Below are positions 32,013 through 43,674 of a DNA stretch of 64,000 nucleotides, one piece after another. Source of the DNA: Scleromitrula shiraiana (taxonomy: Eukaryota; Ascomycota; Leotiomycetes; Helotiales; Sclerotiniaceae). Position 1 is the stretch's first letter. Each line of letters begins with the position of its first letter. The translations under genes and the position numbers were made by a program. The stretch lies in contig JABELC010000012.1 of the NCBI GenBank assembly GCA_028455995.1, positions 310,001-374,000 on the forward strand, in the 5' to 3' direction. Under the pieces are notes generated by a model, which worked only from the letters and a program-made list of their open reading frames with translations, was not told the DNA's origin and ran no database searches.

Positions 32013-34770
32013 ATTGGACTCAGACGAGGTGATTTCCCTTCCCTGTCACCGAGTGTCCATATAAACTGGATAATCGGACGAACACTGCCAACAAAACGGC
32101 TTTCAGTAAGCTGAGAAAGAACGGTATTGTGGTTCCTTCCCGTTATCGCTACCACATGTACATGATGACTAGGTATAGCAAGGTATATATACCAATGAAA
32201 GCCAAGCCGTGAAGTATATCGTCGCCAAATGTGGGAACAAAAGAGGAACAAACAAATAACAGAGAAAAACAATGTACCGGGACGATAAAATCAGATGAAA
32301 TGGAAATGGAGAATCACGTACGTGGACACCTGAAAAAAAAATTCATATACAGTGCACAAAGCATGTACGTACAGGGTTTGATAGTGGGGTTAGGTTACAT
32401 ACATTCGTGTAGGGGGTAGTAGAGGGTTAACTTCAAACTACCACCTATCCACACGCTACACAGCTTGCTCGATAAGCTCTCTAGAACTATGGATGAGATG
32501 AAGTAATTCAATCAATTGATCCAACAGAACTTTGAGATATTATATGTAGAAGCGGGGTCGCCGATATGATATCTACATCAGGTAATCGAATCCTCGATAT
32601 GTATTGTATAGATTACATGATATCGAGACCGATAACATAACCGTTCTTGGTACGATCCTAGAGAAATAAGACGTAAAATCCGTCGCAATTCACCGCAGTT
32701 CTTACGGTATTGGAAATATCAGTCCGAACAAGCGATAAATAGAGAGGTAATCGGCCCACTAGGTCCGGCTTGGTAAGTCTGGGGGCGGTTCAAGAAAGGC
32801 AGGTTTTAGCCAGCATTCATTTATTGGAGCGTACTGCACTCCATTTTTTCTTCCCCTCTTTCTGCTTGTTGATTCTGAATTCTCTTACTGTATTTGATGT
32901 TCAGGATTCTGCACAGGGCCCTCGAGGAAAAGATATCAAGGTGGGTTCCCGTAGAACTTTTGGGGTGGAAGATTCCGTCTGAATTTATCAGAGAGATGCG
33001 TGAGATCTGGCGGTGAATTGACTGGATAAGAATTCTATTGCCTTTTGCTTTTTAATATCTTACAATGATTTGTGCAATGATTAACCCCACCAGTCAATGA
33101 ACAGAAGGTATAGCATCGCGGATTCGGTTCCCAGCAGATGATCGGCAAATAGACATGCCCACAAGATCTAACAGGATTATCTTCCTATGATCCAGAATTT
33201 CGGTATCATTCCACAACATTGGAAATTCCTCCGAATCCATACATATCCAATTCTGCAAGCCGGAAAGGACCAATCACATGGCTATACAATATACAGGTAC
33301 AGCGACTCCTCTACAAGTTTAACACATGATATAAGGCTTGAGCGGTTTTCCTTTGTTGCCTTATTTCTTGCAAGTTTAGGTATTTACGTGCGTACTGTAC
33401 TGTTCGGGTCAGAAGATCAATGTTGAGTCAATATGCAAGTGAGATTGTTCAGACGGTTAATCGGATGGGTTGGCTTTTCTTTGTGTAGGGAATGGAAGTT
33501 TGATTTGTGAATCATTCATACGTATAATACTACGTTCTGGAGACAACATTAACCTTGAAAATGACCAAATTCAAGAGCAATATTTGTGATGCTGTACCGT
33601 ACTGTTGGTTCAGCAGTCAATATATTGATGTTAAAGGAGTTCGGATAAGATCTGATTACATGAATATTTTCTTCCTTTAAGAGAATATCATCAATGATCA
33701 GCGACGCCAAGTCAACCAACCATCATTCAAGAGATATCTAACTATTCAATTGCCGATATTATCATATTTTCAAGTGACAATGATGAGATGGGAAGTTGCC
33801 AAACGTTTGAAACTCGATGTGGGGAGTTCGGATCTTTCGCCCGATTTATTTGTTTGCTAACTTTGGTTTTTTTACAAACTCGTTTCACTTCATATGATGC
33901 TATGAAACACCACACTAGGGTATCAAAAATATAGAAAATGGAAGAATTTTGAGATGGTCTAGAATTTAAGCATGATTTACAGTTTATTTGCATACGGTTG
34001 TAGATCTGAAGATCCGGGGAATTTCAAGTTGTTCTTTCATAGTGATTCTACGGCATGGTATTTTCTATGAGCTTGGGTTGCCGCTAGATATTGTAAGACC
34101 CCAGAGCTAAGGGAATTGACTTGTGGATATGATTCCATTTTTGAGATCTATTCGAGTATTGTATCAGTGTTGTGGTTACGATTTGAAAAGTCTCGGCATT
34201 CAAAGTTTTGAACCTTCATCCCAAGATATCTCTGGCAAGAGTCATCTGTGCATGTAAAACCACGTCCACTTTCCATTCTTAGTTCGATCTTTATCTAAAT
34301 CAAGCTTTTAAGCCCCGACATATCTTCATGCATTTCTTCCAAACTCCCATGCTCCATGAGCAGATTGGGGCGCAGTGCCACACCATGATCTAATAGTAAT
34401 GCATGCAATACAATCAACCATCTTGGCACTTCTCATTTGTATCATCGACTCGACAGGATCAAGTAAATATTAGAAATCTGTATTGTACAACGTAGCGGAG
34501 CAGAATCTTGGAGTTGGCGTCAAATTTTGAAACACACATTCTGGACTAGTTGGTGATGTGGAATTTATATATAACACCCAAAATATCTTCATCCAGTGAT
34601 CATTAGCAAAGCTTCAATCATTAATCTATCCATTCCTTTATTTTCTAATATTTAACCCCACGCAGCCAGGCGCTTGCTAACCTTTCTGCCCATTCCTTAT
34701 TACATATCATACACTCCTTACGAGCAAATCAACAAGCAAGTAATCAGCAACCCCAAACCTAGCAATCAAA
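32013..34770. other. Gene-poor stretch, nothing recognised
   Basis: About 2.8 kb without recognisable domains. The open frames (32231-32419, 32770-32982, 33187-33426, 33742-33993) are short and carry no motif. A conserved gene cannot be seen. Confidence 0.45.
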
Positions 34771-35170
34771 ATGCACTTCCCAACATCCATTCTTCTTGCG
34801 CTTGTAGCCGCAACTGCCATTCACGCCTCCCCACTCATTCCACTCCCACGGTCGTAAGCTTCTCCCATCTTCACCCCACCCCCCTTCCCCCTCATATATC
34901 CCTGTCACTAACTCTATGAATAGCATCACCGATACAGACGCATCCAACAGCTCTTCATCAAGCAATAGCACAACCAGTTCAACGGGAATCGTCCTCGCCG
35001 GTACAGCTTCCAACTGCGTCACTTTCTATATCGTGCAAGCTGGTGATACATGTGATGTCATTGATACGAAGAGCAACATCACGCTTGATAAGTTGAGATC
35101 TTTGAATACGGAGATCAATGATGGCTGCACCAACTTGCTTCCGGGGCAAGGTGTCTGTGTTGCAAATTAG
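34771..35170 (+). CDS. Small secreted single-LysM protein (candidate effector, 109 aa)
   Basis: Two exons (34771-34853, 34924-35170) joined across a 70-bp intron give 109 aa. A signal peptide (MHFPTSILLALVAATAIHAS) is followed by a Ser/Thr/Asn-rich spacer and then one LysM domain: CVTFYIVQAGDTCDVI, then SNITLDKLRSLNTEIND, then CTNLLPGQGVCV. The four cysteines sit where fungal LysM domains form disulfides. LysM modules bind chitin fragments. Secreted fungal LysM proteins such as Ecp6 and Slp1 shield the fungus from plant chitin perception, but those have two or three modules and this one has one. An effector role is therefore inference. The gene stands alone with a long upstream region. It appears intact. 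Confidence 0.85.
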
Positions 35171-37416
35171 ATGGAGATGAGGATAGGAGGGAGTGGAGAG
35201 TGGTAGAAATGAACTGGGATGGCATATGAGATGAGAGAGGGGAAGACGAGTGAAAGAAAGAGGCTAGGAAACTTGATCTGTTTTACATGAAGCTCGGGAA
35301 GCTTATTGCGTTATGTTCTTTCATTGATGATTGGTCAGATTGAATCTGACGGGAGGTGAAAGTTTAATGTAGGCTGGTGCCTCACTTGATGACAACTTTT
35401 TAAGATCATATTGCTCCTTTCATGGAAAATTCCTTCATATCCTCCTATGTGGTGACCGAAAAACCAGGGAATATTCCCAATAAAAAGAACACAGTTGACA
35501 TCCTTAAGCAAACTCAAAGTAGAGGAGACGAGAAATTATCATTACTTTTTGCTCAGTAACATGGCTATCCGTTAAGCTTCAACAAACGAATCAAACCGGG
35601 TATTGTTATGATAGTATCAACTATAAGCACCCTCTCCAAGGAACCTAGTGATCAATGCGCTGTATTATTCGAAATTTCAAAGACAAGAGAAATTATGTCT
35701 CTTCCTCTTCTAGATGTAAATAATTTGGTGTCTGTGAAGATTTAAACCTTGTTGCAATTTGAAATGCAGCTGATCCGAAGGCTGGGTCAAATACAGATAG
35801 TAGACCTGGTCCGCCCCATTCACAAATATCGCCTATTTACAAATCGGCCATCATGATCCTATTGATAAATCGGCTTACCCTATTTGTTCAAGTTAATACG
35901 AGGTTAGCATCTTATTGACTAATAGGTTTAAGATTAAAATCTTTAATTGGAATGAATTTAATATTCTATAGTCATTATTCTTAATAATATTGTATTTTTA
36001 AAAATAAAAATGAAATTATTTGAAAATTTTGAATTTTTTAAATTTAAATAAATAAATAAAAAATTATTTTATATATTTTTTTATTAACTTGAAACTATTT
36101 TTTATTTAATTGCCAGTGCTTCTTATTAACTTACTTAAAACAAAAAAAATATAAAAATATATTTTCAAAATTGTCTGATTAGTAACCTCAGCCGATTGAC
36201 CAATGAAATTCTCTATTCGCAAAGAGAGGCCGATTTATCAATGGGGTAGTTGATGTTCGAGGATAAATGCTTCACTTGAGCATATTAGCCCCTTAGTGAT
36301 CGTATATCCGAGAGTTGATAGCAAACAAATTGTAATCAGACAATAGTCGGCGAGGAAATGACAAATAGTTCTCGACTATATGACAACCAGTGCGAATATA
36401 TCCACAGCTGAATTGGATCATCATCTGAAGTATCATCATACCAGATGAAATGTAACTGAACCTTCATCAGGCATGTTTGACAGCCGAATGTAGAATAATT
36501 ATCGCGTGAAGGAGAACTATGATCGCCTATTCTCACTGCAAGGAAGATTTAGACGGCGCGGAGAGACATAATGTAAGGAAAGGCGCCCGAGTTCTATGGC
36601 ATCTTGAAATATCCAACAGACACATGGAGCCTTGTGTAACTTGAGATAGTCCTTAGAATCATGCAATCACTGATGATGCTATCTAATCGGTGGTGATACT
36701 GTCTAATATCAAACGCGGGCCAACATCATTAGAGAGAATTCCGAGTAGAAGAGACACAAAAGCACGATTGTATCACCAAGATGGTCAAACCTCCCTCAAT
36801 GGAATCCAACCTCGTCATTTTAGACATGCTATCTGAAAGATTGATTCACTTGTGCGTTTCCGTGATGTGTTTGTGGTAGTAGATGTCCATTCAAATTCGG
36901 GTTCGGGGTTCACAAGCTACAGGCTAGGGCGGAGCGGTGCGGTGTCGGAATTCCACCAAATTTCGCTTCCGAGAACAACATCTCCAAGCTTTCGGGTCTT
37001 TCTAGCACAACCACAACCTCAACTACAACCACATACATTCCACGAAATAAATTGAGATTTACGACATAGATCGCGAATACGATAGATATTCTATTGTAGT
37101 ATCGATCGATAATGTCGTGTTCTGTGTTTATGATCAATATATGGTTCTACATTACTGCAGGAAGTGTTCCTAATGGTTACCAGTAAACAAGACCTCTATC
37201 AATTTGTGTATAACATCAACAGCATCACAGCGTGCAATCACCGATCCGATCAGCTATGATGACTTTGGACGATGACTTCGGATGATTAATATAGAGAGGT
37301 AAATTTTACATTTCTTTTCTTATATATTGTGCATGTCTCTCGCATCAATGCTTCATGTCGTGTCAAAAAACTTGCTTTACAAATATCCAGAACCACTTAC
37401 CCCTCAAACAGTCAAT
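35171..37416. other. Intergenic, contains an AT-rich repeat element
   Basis: Besides the element at 35814-36246 I see no gene. The overlapping frames at 36852-37055 (plus) and 36910-37137 (minus) have biased composition and no motif. Confidence 0.45.
35814..36246. mobile_element. AT-rich element with imperfect inverted ends and AAATCGGC subterminal repeats
   Basis: About 433 bp begin CCCCATT and end AATGGGG. Near both ends, in inverted orientation, lie several copies of a word like ATTxAYAAATCGGC: left at about 35815-35875, right at about 36190-36243. The core (35930-36175) is extremely AT-rich and non-coding. Repeated subterminal motifs with inverted ends are usual in DNA transposons, where they bind transposase, so this may be a decayed non-autonomous copy. 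No clear target-site duplication is visible. Confidence 0.45.
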
Positions 37417-38180
37417 ATGGCAGACAACAAACCCACCCTCCATGCTATGGATGTATGTCCACTACCCATTCCTTTCACCTGTCAACCTCCAGCTAACAGA
37501 TATTCCAGAACTCTCAATCCCAACGCATCCTCTGGCTACTCGAAGAACTAGGCGTTGAATACAATGTAATCAACCACCAACGCAACCCTCCCAGCGACCC
37601 CGTCGCACCATTCCGCTCTCCCGAATCCATCAAAGCACTTGGTCCCTACGGAAAAGCTCCCATTCTAATAACTGGTTCCGCAGATGGGAATCGATATATT
37701 CCTGAGAGCGACGCAATCTGCACTTACCTCATTCATACATTTGATAAGGAGGATAAATGTGGCCTGCGCACCGGTGATAGAATCCGAGATGAAATACTCA
37801 ATTCTTTCAACCTCACCGAGTTGACACGATCGGTCTTGGCTATTTTGTTTATTGACTTTGGGCTTATTAGAAATGGGGAGGGTCCGGGTGGGATGTGGTA
37901 TGATGGTGTGGAGATGAGAATTCTTTTGAGACAATTGGAGAGGGAGTTAAAGGATGGTCCTCAGGGAGGATATTTTATGGGGGAGAACCCAGGGAGAGCG
38001 GATATCATGATGGAGTACCCTGTAAGTTTCATTAAACATAGGAATTGGGTCGATTTAAAGGAGGAATTTCCGAGATTGGATGCATGGTTGATGAGGGTTT
38101 ATGAAAGACCTGCTTGGAAAAGAGCTCTGAAGAAGGGTAATGGGTATAATTTGGATGTCTTTCCTAGAACCCCGAGGTAG
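37417..38180 (+). CDS. Glutathione S-transferase (235 aa)
   Basis: Exons 37417-37452 and 37509-38180 (56-bp intron) give 235 aa. I chose MADNKPTLHAMD as the start because it leads directly into the first beta strand. The upstream in-frame ATGs add a segment with no homology-like pattern. The N-terminal thioredoxin-like domain has NSQSQRILWLLEELGVEYN and the conserved GPYGKAPIL with its cis-Pro and YIPESDAICTYLI, which binds the glutathione gamma-glutamyl group. The C-terminal helical domain ends with GGYFMGENPGRADIMMEYPV and the LDAWLMRVYERPAWKRALKK helix. Fungal enzymes of this kind conjugate glutathione to electrophiles or reduce peroxides in the cytosol. It appears intact. Confidence 0.9.
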
Positions 38181-38442
38181 AGATTGGATTTGAAAGCAAG
38201 AGCCCTGATTTTTGTGTAGTACAATGATAGTAATGGTGGTTTTCATAGGCTGTATTCCATTCTTATAGTTATCGTTTTTATTTCAGAAGCAATCTCTCTC
38301 ACTCTATTTTTTTCAAGCCAGTTCGTGTCAGCATCTCCTCATTCGGTTTAATATATAGGCCGAAGAATGCATATCAGCAAGTATTCCAGCCACCAGTCCA
38401 CTATATTCAACTCTTTTCATATCAAAACTTCCCGTTACATAG

Positions 38443-39147
38443 AAAAACCACAACAAAAATATAGAAAAAATAAACCTGACAAAATTACAAGACAATAAGA
38501 CTATTAAGCTTAACCTCACGGCATGCATCGTACTTTACTATGGCACCCAATTCCTCTACAGACTATCCGGCCTACTTAATATACACAACACTCTCGCATA
38601 TAAAACCATCTCATACTACATCCCATCATTCATGTGGACCATATATGCTCTATTCAATCCCACGACAGTCTATCTATGTCTCTCATTCTTTACGCACCCG
38701 AAATGGGGGAAACGGCGTCTCACTTTCGGCGCAATCTATCCACAGTTCATGGTTGGGGGGCAACTACTTTGTAGATTTATTGATGTGTTTGAGATCACAT
38801 TTAAGAGGATTTACAAAGCTGATGGCGGCATTGAGGAATGAAAGGGGTTGGCGGATTGGCAGGAATTGTGGTTGAATGTGGGGGTTATCCTGATGTTTGT
38901 GTTGGGCTATCGGGATGGGGGGTTTGCCAGGAGAACTTTGGATGAGTGGTGGGTTGAGTGTCATGGTAAGGATGAATGGGTAGATGATGAAGAGGAGAGG
39001 GAAGAAGTAACGGAAGAGAATATTGTTACTCCTACTTCGATGTCGGAGAAGGGTATGCAAACCTCATTCGAATGGGAGACTCTGGCTAGGAATTGTAGGA
39101 TCGCAAAAGGTGGTTGTATTCAAAATGCAGATGCATTGCAATTTTAA
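38443..39147 (+). pseudogene. Membrane-protein ORF with one in-frame TGA (tandem copy 1)
   Basis: One frame is open from 38443 to 39147 except for a TGA at 38839-38841 (GGIEE*KGLADWQELW). The readable protein has membrane segments (SYYIPSFMWTIYALFNPTTVYLCLSFF; NVGVILMFVLGY) and then an acidic tail. No good start codon lies in this frame before 38632, so the 5' end is lost or in an unseen exon. It resembles the ORF at 39514-39978: here AYKTIS..., FNPTTVYLCLSFFTHPKW and LADWQELWLNVGVILMFVLG; there PYTAIS..., SPIDILCSIVYLSVITNPQW and LTEVMGWALILVGLGG. The family is not recognised. Dead, or read through at the TGA. Confidence 0.55.
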
Positions 39148-39513
39148 GGATCTTGGGTTTGGGCGAATATTTGGGATGGGATATTGGAGAACTGGAACAA
39201 AATATTTTGCCAAGTTATCATTGAATGATCGAATTGAAGTCTAACTAGACACATTGAACAATTGTATAGCGGGTAACTTTGACATACAATTTGTAACTTG
39301 CCCAATTTTTTGTTCAGTAGATTCAACTTCCTGTCACGATATTCATCCAGATAGAAAATCAGGAATATGCAACTTGACGCAATGTGTCAGCCCCTCCTCA
39401 CATAGCTTGATATACACCAGGAAAAGATAGCAAGAGCAACCCGTACGTACCTTACTTCCCAACCCACAATTCTAGAATCTCCCACCCCAAATAATACCAC
39501 AAACACAACGAAA
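39148..39513. other. Intergenic, nothing recognised
   Basis: Spacer between two tandem membrane-protein ORFs. No other feature is recognised. Confidence 0.4.
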
Positions 39514-39978
39514 ATGGAGCTCAACACCCTAAACTCTTTAATTCTCTACAAACCCATCAAAAGCACCTTCAGCCTCCTCGATGCCTTCAAAATCCTCCCC
39601 TACACCGCCATATCAGCTCACATCCTAAAAATCTGACTTCTTGTCTCCCCCATTGATATCCTGTGCAGCATTGTTTATCTATCGGTCATCACTAATCCGC
39701 AATGGCGCGGCAATACTTCCCCGTTACTTGTGGTTGCTCCGCTAGTTCTCCAGCAGTGTTCGACGCTTTGTTGGAATACGATTCCGCAAATTAGAAATAA
39801 TGATTATGGAAAAGGGAGAGAGTATAAAAAGTGGTTGGGTTTGACGGAAGTGATGGGTTGGGCACTGATATTAGTGGGTTTGGGTGGAGAAGTGGGTTTA
39901 AGGAGGAGTTTGGATGGATTATTGGTGGATTTGGGGGCGAAAGAGGAGGTTGGATCAAGGGGAAGAAGTCATAGGTGA
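39514..39978 (+). pseudogene. Membrane-protein ORF with one in-frame TGA (tandem copy 2)
   Basis: From ATG at 39514 (MELNTLNSLILYKPIKSTFS) a single frame runs to a stop at 39976-39978, interrupted only by a TGA at 39634-39636 (AHILKI*LLVSPIDI). In the paralogous copy 1 the matching place has a Trp (FMWTIY), so TGG to TGA is the likely change. Three hydrophobic stretches and a basic end (SRGRSHR) are visible. The context TGA-C resembles leaky stop contexts, but readthrough is only a possibility. The family is not recognised. Confidence 0.55.
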
Positions 39979-40415
39979 GAAGGTAATTTTGGATTCTTTG
40001 ATGGAGATGGAGATTTGTTGTATTAAGAATGACCGTGAATCTGGGAGAATACCCTGGGTAAATTACTTGTTGGATAAAGGATGGGATAGGTAAAGAAATG
40101 GTATGGATACTCGATCAAGACCGATTTGAATGATGACTTGGGGGAGGAATATTCTCAGAACATCATGACTTGGATGTTATAAGCATGGAGGAAGGGAAAT
40201 ACATGTATGGTTTGGTACTGAAGGTCATAATACGACTCTATCATATATACCGATACCTTACTTCCTATCAACATGAATATAAATATTTAATCAAGAAACC
40301 AGCTATGTATAACATCTACTCAATTCAAATCTTCAATCTGAAAAATAAGTAAGACCAATCAGAACTCAAGCAAAACACAAAATCCTACCTTATCTTATCG
40401 TGCACTATGAGTTCC
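39979..40415. other. Intergenic, nothing recognised
   Basis: Convergent 3' regions of tandem copy 2 and the P-loop gene. No other feature is recognised. Confidence 0.4.
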
Positions 40416-41474
40416 TCAGTTCCTCCTCCCCGAATAAATAATCCCCTGATCAGTCAACCTCCTCAAAACATCCGAATACTTCTCCCCCGGCTCACTCCCC
40501 CGAAGAAACCTCTCCGCCTGCACCCAACTCTCCACCAACTCCAACAACCCCTCGCTAACCTGTCTCCTCTTCGGAAAGTACGGCACCGCCCAACTAACCA
40601 ACCTCCTCGGAACCGTCACCCAAATCCTTGTATTCGCTTCCTCCAACCACGTATGGGGTTCCCGCAACATTTGATATTTGCCCTCCATATCCCTATCCTG
40701 GAATTCTTGATACGTTTGTGATATCGTCCATAGCAAATAGATGAGTACTCCGGTGAGAATAATATTAAGAATAAGAAAGACTCTCGAGAGCCACGGGAGC
40801 CGATTAAACGGCGCGAACCAACTATCCGGACGAAGCTTGTTTTGCGAGTACGGCGAATTAACAATAACATTCGAGAAAGAAAGCGGAAGAGCCCACACTT
40901 TAAATGGCTCTTTGAGCGTATTATCCGTGTGATGAGCACGATCATCTTCCTCGCCATAATCCACCAAATCATCGTCAAGCTCAAACCCAGAAATAATAGG
41001 CTCATCCATAATGGCTTCCACAACATCCATCAAATGCTGTCCCTCCTGCAACTCCATCCACTTCCTCGCAGGAACAAGCACATTATTTGTCCACTCCCTC
41101 TTCTGATCCATCAACCTCTGCTTCTGCGCCGTCGTCTTCCCCGGCATCCGCTCAATCGCGTCATCCGTCCACCCCACCAACTTATAATCGAGGCGTAAAT
41201 TTTCCAAATGCGTGATTATGTCGAGACCATCGTCTAGGAGGAGCAGTCCTGGCGAGGCGACGAAGGCCGCGATGTTGTTTACGAGTTCGTTGCGGGATGC
41301 GAGGAGCAGCTCTTCGGTGTTGGCGCCTTCGATGTATTCGGCGCTGGGGTACTCTTGGACGGGGAGGTCGTGGTATTTGGTGGGGAGGTTGTTGGTGTTA
41401 CGGACGATGTGGCTTTTGCCGGTGAACGGCGCGCCGATGATTATATGACCTAGTTGGGGTTCAAGATTTGCCAT
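40416..41474 (-). CDS. P-loop protein with C-terminal membrane segment, function unknown (352 aa)
   Basis: A single frame starts MANLEPQLGHIIIGAPFTGKSHIVR. The beta-strand HIIIG followed by GAPFTGKS is a clear Walker A loop, and AAFVASPGLLLLDDGLDIITH about 70 residues later is a good Walker B candidate (LLLLDD). A basic stretch rich in helix formers (DDAIERMPGKTTAQKQRLMDQKREWTNN) follows, then an acidic region. One membrane segment (WLSRVFLILNIILTGVLIYLLW) lies at residues of about 240-262, followed by a 90-residue C-terminal part. I do not recognise the family. Nucleotide binding with membrane anchoring is what the sequence shows; the substrate and process are unknown. The frame is intact with no obvious intron. 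Confidence 0.75.
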   Translation of the reverse strand: MANLEPQLGHIIIGAPFTGKSHIVRNTNNLPTKYHDLPVQEYPSAEYIEGANTEELLLASRNELVNNIAAFVASPGLLLLDDGLDIITHLENLRLDYKLVGWTDDAIERMPGKTTAQKQRLMDQKREWTNNVLVPARKWMELQEGQHLMDVVEAIMDEPIISGFELDDDLVDYGEEDDRAHHTDNTLKEPFKVWALPLSFSNVIVNSPYSQNKLRPDSWFAPFNRLPWLSRVFLILNIILTGVLIYLLWTISQTYQEFQDRDMEGKYQMLREPHTWLEEANTRIWVTVPRRLVSWAVPYFPKRRQVSEGLLELVESWVQAERFLRGSEPGEKYSDVLRRLTDQGIIYSGRRN

Positions 41475-42177
41475 CGTGCTGAGTTTGTTTGGGTGTACTG
41501 GATGTTTGTAAGCTGTAGATTACGATTGATGAAATCTTGGAGGTATATCTCCTATCCTTTGTAGCCGTGCGAAGAAGCTTGAATTTTATTGATAGATATC
41601 GTGAAGCTTGGGGTCGAAGCAAAGAATGGAAAGAAAGCTTTGGATTTTTAACAAAAAGCTGTTTAAAAATGTTGGTGGTTCCTTTGTCGTGCGAGAGCTT
41701 CGAAGAAACTCACAATGAATCGTGCCGCATTTGCTAGAGGTTTCTTTGAGGCAGTGAAATTCGAAGCTTCTGGTGAAAGAAAATGGAGAACCCGCATGCG
41801 GTAAGTGAGCAGGTAACAATTGAAATAATTGATATTGCGTTTAGTAGAAATTGGCGATGAATGATTGGAGTTTAGAATCGATGAGTCTATAAACTAGTTT
41901 GTATGTGCTAGTAATAGCTAGATGATGAATCAGGCGCAGAACATGCATAAATTTCTTAAACCAATTAGTAGGTCCTAGAATAGTCTAACGTTCTATACCT
42001 TCGTAAATGAGATGAGTAGTGTAAATATTTGCCCTTTTCCCCAAGTATCCGCAGATGAGTCCTTTGAAATCAAAATGTTGAAATCATTGGACGATAACCC
42101 GTGGAAGTAATTTATGTGGCCAATATACCATTTTCTTTGCCTTTTAAGGACACATAGTAGTGATGATATCATCTAAT
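41475..42177. other. Intergenic, nothing recognised
   Basis: Upstream region of the P-loop gene and 3' region of the next minus-strand gene. No other feature is recognised. Confidence 0.4.
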
Positions 42178-42777
42178 TCAAGCCTCGTTAACAACAGGCG
42201 AACCGTTCTCCGCATCTTCACCCTTCTCCTTCCCAACCCTATTCTCCACACTCTCAACATCAATCTCATCCTTCTCACGTTTTTCACGCTCTTCTGTCTC
42301 TTCGACTTCCTTCGCCAACCTCCCCACCCACCTCTGCACATATCCACCATCCCAGTTCCAGCCCTTCCACTCACAAAACACCACCACTACCTCAGCCCCA
42401 ATCTTAACATATCCCCCTAAGCTTCTTCCATTGCCCCATGTTACCAATTCTATGACATCGCCCACGAATCCACCCACATGCAATGACAAGATACTGAGGT
42501 ACATGAAAACCCAATTTCTCTGTCCGGGAAAGCGATCATGTCTGTAAATCTTGATACAGAGCCCTGTCCAAAAAGGGAATAGAAATGTACCGAAGGGAGC
42601 AAAGAGAAAGGCGATATAGGAGACAAAAGAGGATTGAAAAGGCGAAAGATGAGGAACAAATATTGTGTTATCTGAGATCAGAAGGACGAGGGTGAAGATA
42701 ACGATGAGAAGCATAACACCGACGATTGCTATCATTAGAGTGCAGGAGATTTTCAATTTGGAATTCGGTGAAGACAT
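42178..42777 (-). CDS. Four-segment membrane protein with charged tail, unknown function
   Basis: I chose the start MSSPNSKLKISCTLM at 42777. The frame is open further up to 42891, but the extra 38 residues look like translated leader. About 199 aa result. Hydrophobic segments are TLMIAIVGVMLLIVIFTLVLLI, FVSYIAFLFAPFGTFLFPFW and VFMYLSILSLHVGGFVGDVIELV, with a possible fourth near residue 125 (VKIGAEVVVVFC). A long charged Lys/Glu coiled-coil tail (RLAKEVEETEEREKREKDE) ends the protein. No family is recognised. It is probably a real gene of a lineage-specific or poorly characterised type. Confidence 0.6.
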   Translation of the reverse strand: MSSPNSKLKISCTLMIAIVGVMLLIVIFTLVLLISDNTIFVPHLSPFQSSFVSYIAFLFAPFGTFLFPFWTGLCIKIYRHDRFPGQRNWVFMYLSILSLHVGGFVGDVIELVTWGNGRSLGGYVKIGAEVVVVFCEWKGWNWDGGYVQRWVGRLAKEVEETEEREKREKDEIDVESVENRVGKEKGEDAENGSPVVNEA

Positions 42778-42891
42778 GATTGAGGAATGCTGTGATTGAC
42801 AAAATATTTGGAGGTCAATATATGGATGGTTGAAGATATTAAGACAATGCAGATGGAGATGACTTTTAGATTTAGGCCGTCCGTCTGCCAT

Positions 42892-43674
42892 TTACAATTG
42901 GGAGATTAGTATGCACGCTGTGTTGCTAGCAGTTGATAGAGTGTTTGATATAAACATGTAAACACGGATATGTCGGCAAGCCTTATGTCAAATACAATGT
43001 CTAGTGGATAATTTCCGACTTAGTTCGTGGCATAGTTGATATTTGTTGGGGTTTAGAAGCATTTAGCTTGGAGCTATACGCTTGTACAGCCAATTAATGT
43101 GGAGGATGCGCGAACTGTGCCACAGAAGTGACGACATGACCATAGTATCCTCAATCAAAGGTGTTTACAACGTCTAAGCGATTGAGAACTATTTGCACTT
43201 ACTAAAGAAACAGTTCTCCAATTCTAGGATCGTTCATTTGTATAATCAACAACTTGTAAAACATTTGTCTCCCTCACCCCTTGCGTTTCAGGTTTGACAC
43301 TTGACCATTTCCCACTTAGAAGTGGTACTCCTGAAGTAGATACAACTTTCAAATCTCCAGTGGGGTTGATTTATTGGATTTTGGAATGAATTGGACAATG
43401 AGGACAAACAGCACAGATTGTCAACATGCATGTCTGCGCACCTACCTGTGAAGAAAGCCATACGAATTAGCAACCTTTTCACCCACTCGAGAAATAACAA
43501 ATGATATTGAGAAAGACAGTGACATCAAGGACGACGTATGTCATACGACTATTCATTATTATTATACCTCTCTATAGATGTGTGATCTTGACCATCTAAA
43601 ACTTCTTCGTGGTAGCTTCAAATCAAGGTATATCATTATCCCACAAAACGCCAATCCATTTCATTAACTCACCC
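42892..43674. other. Intergenic, nothing recognised
   Basis: No gene, RNA or repeat is recognised between the two minus-strand membrane protein genes. Confidence 0.4.

Noticed and set aside
40842..41198. Plus-strand 118-codon ORF
   Set aside because: Antisense shadow of the P-loop gene; basic, His-rich composition and no motif.
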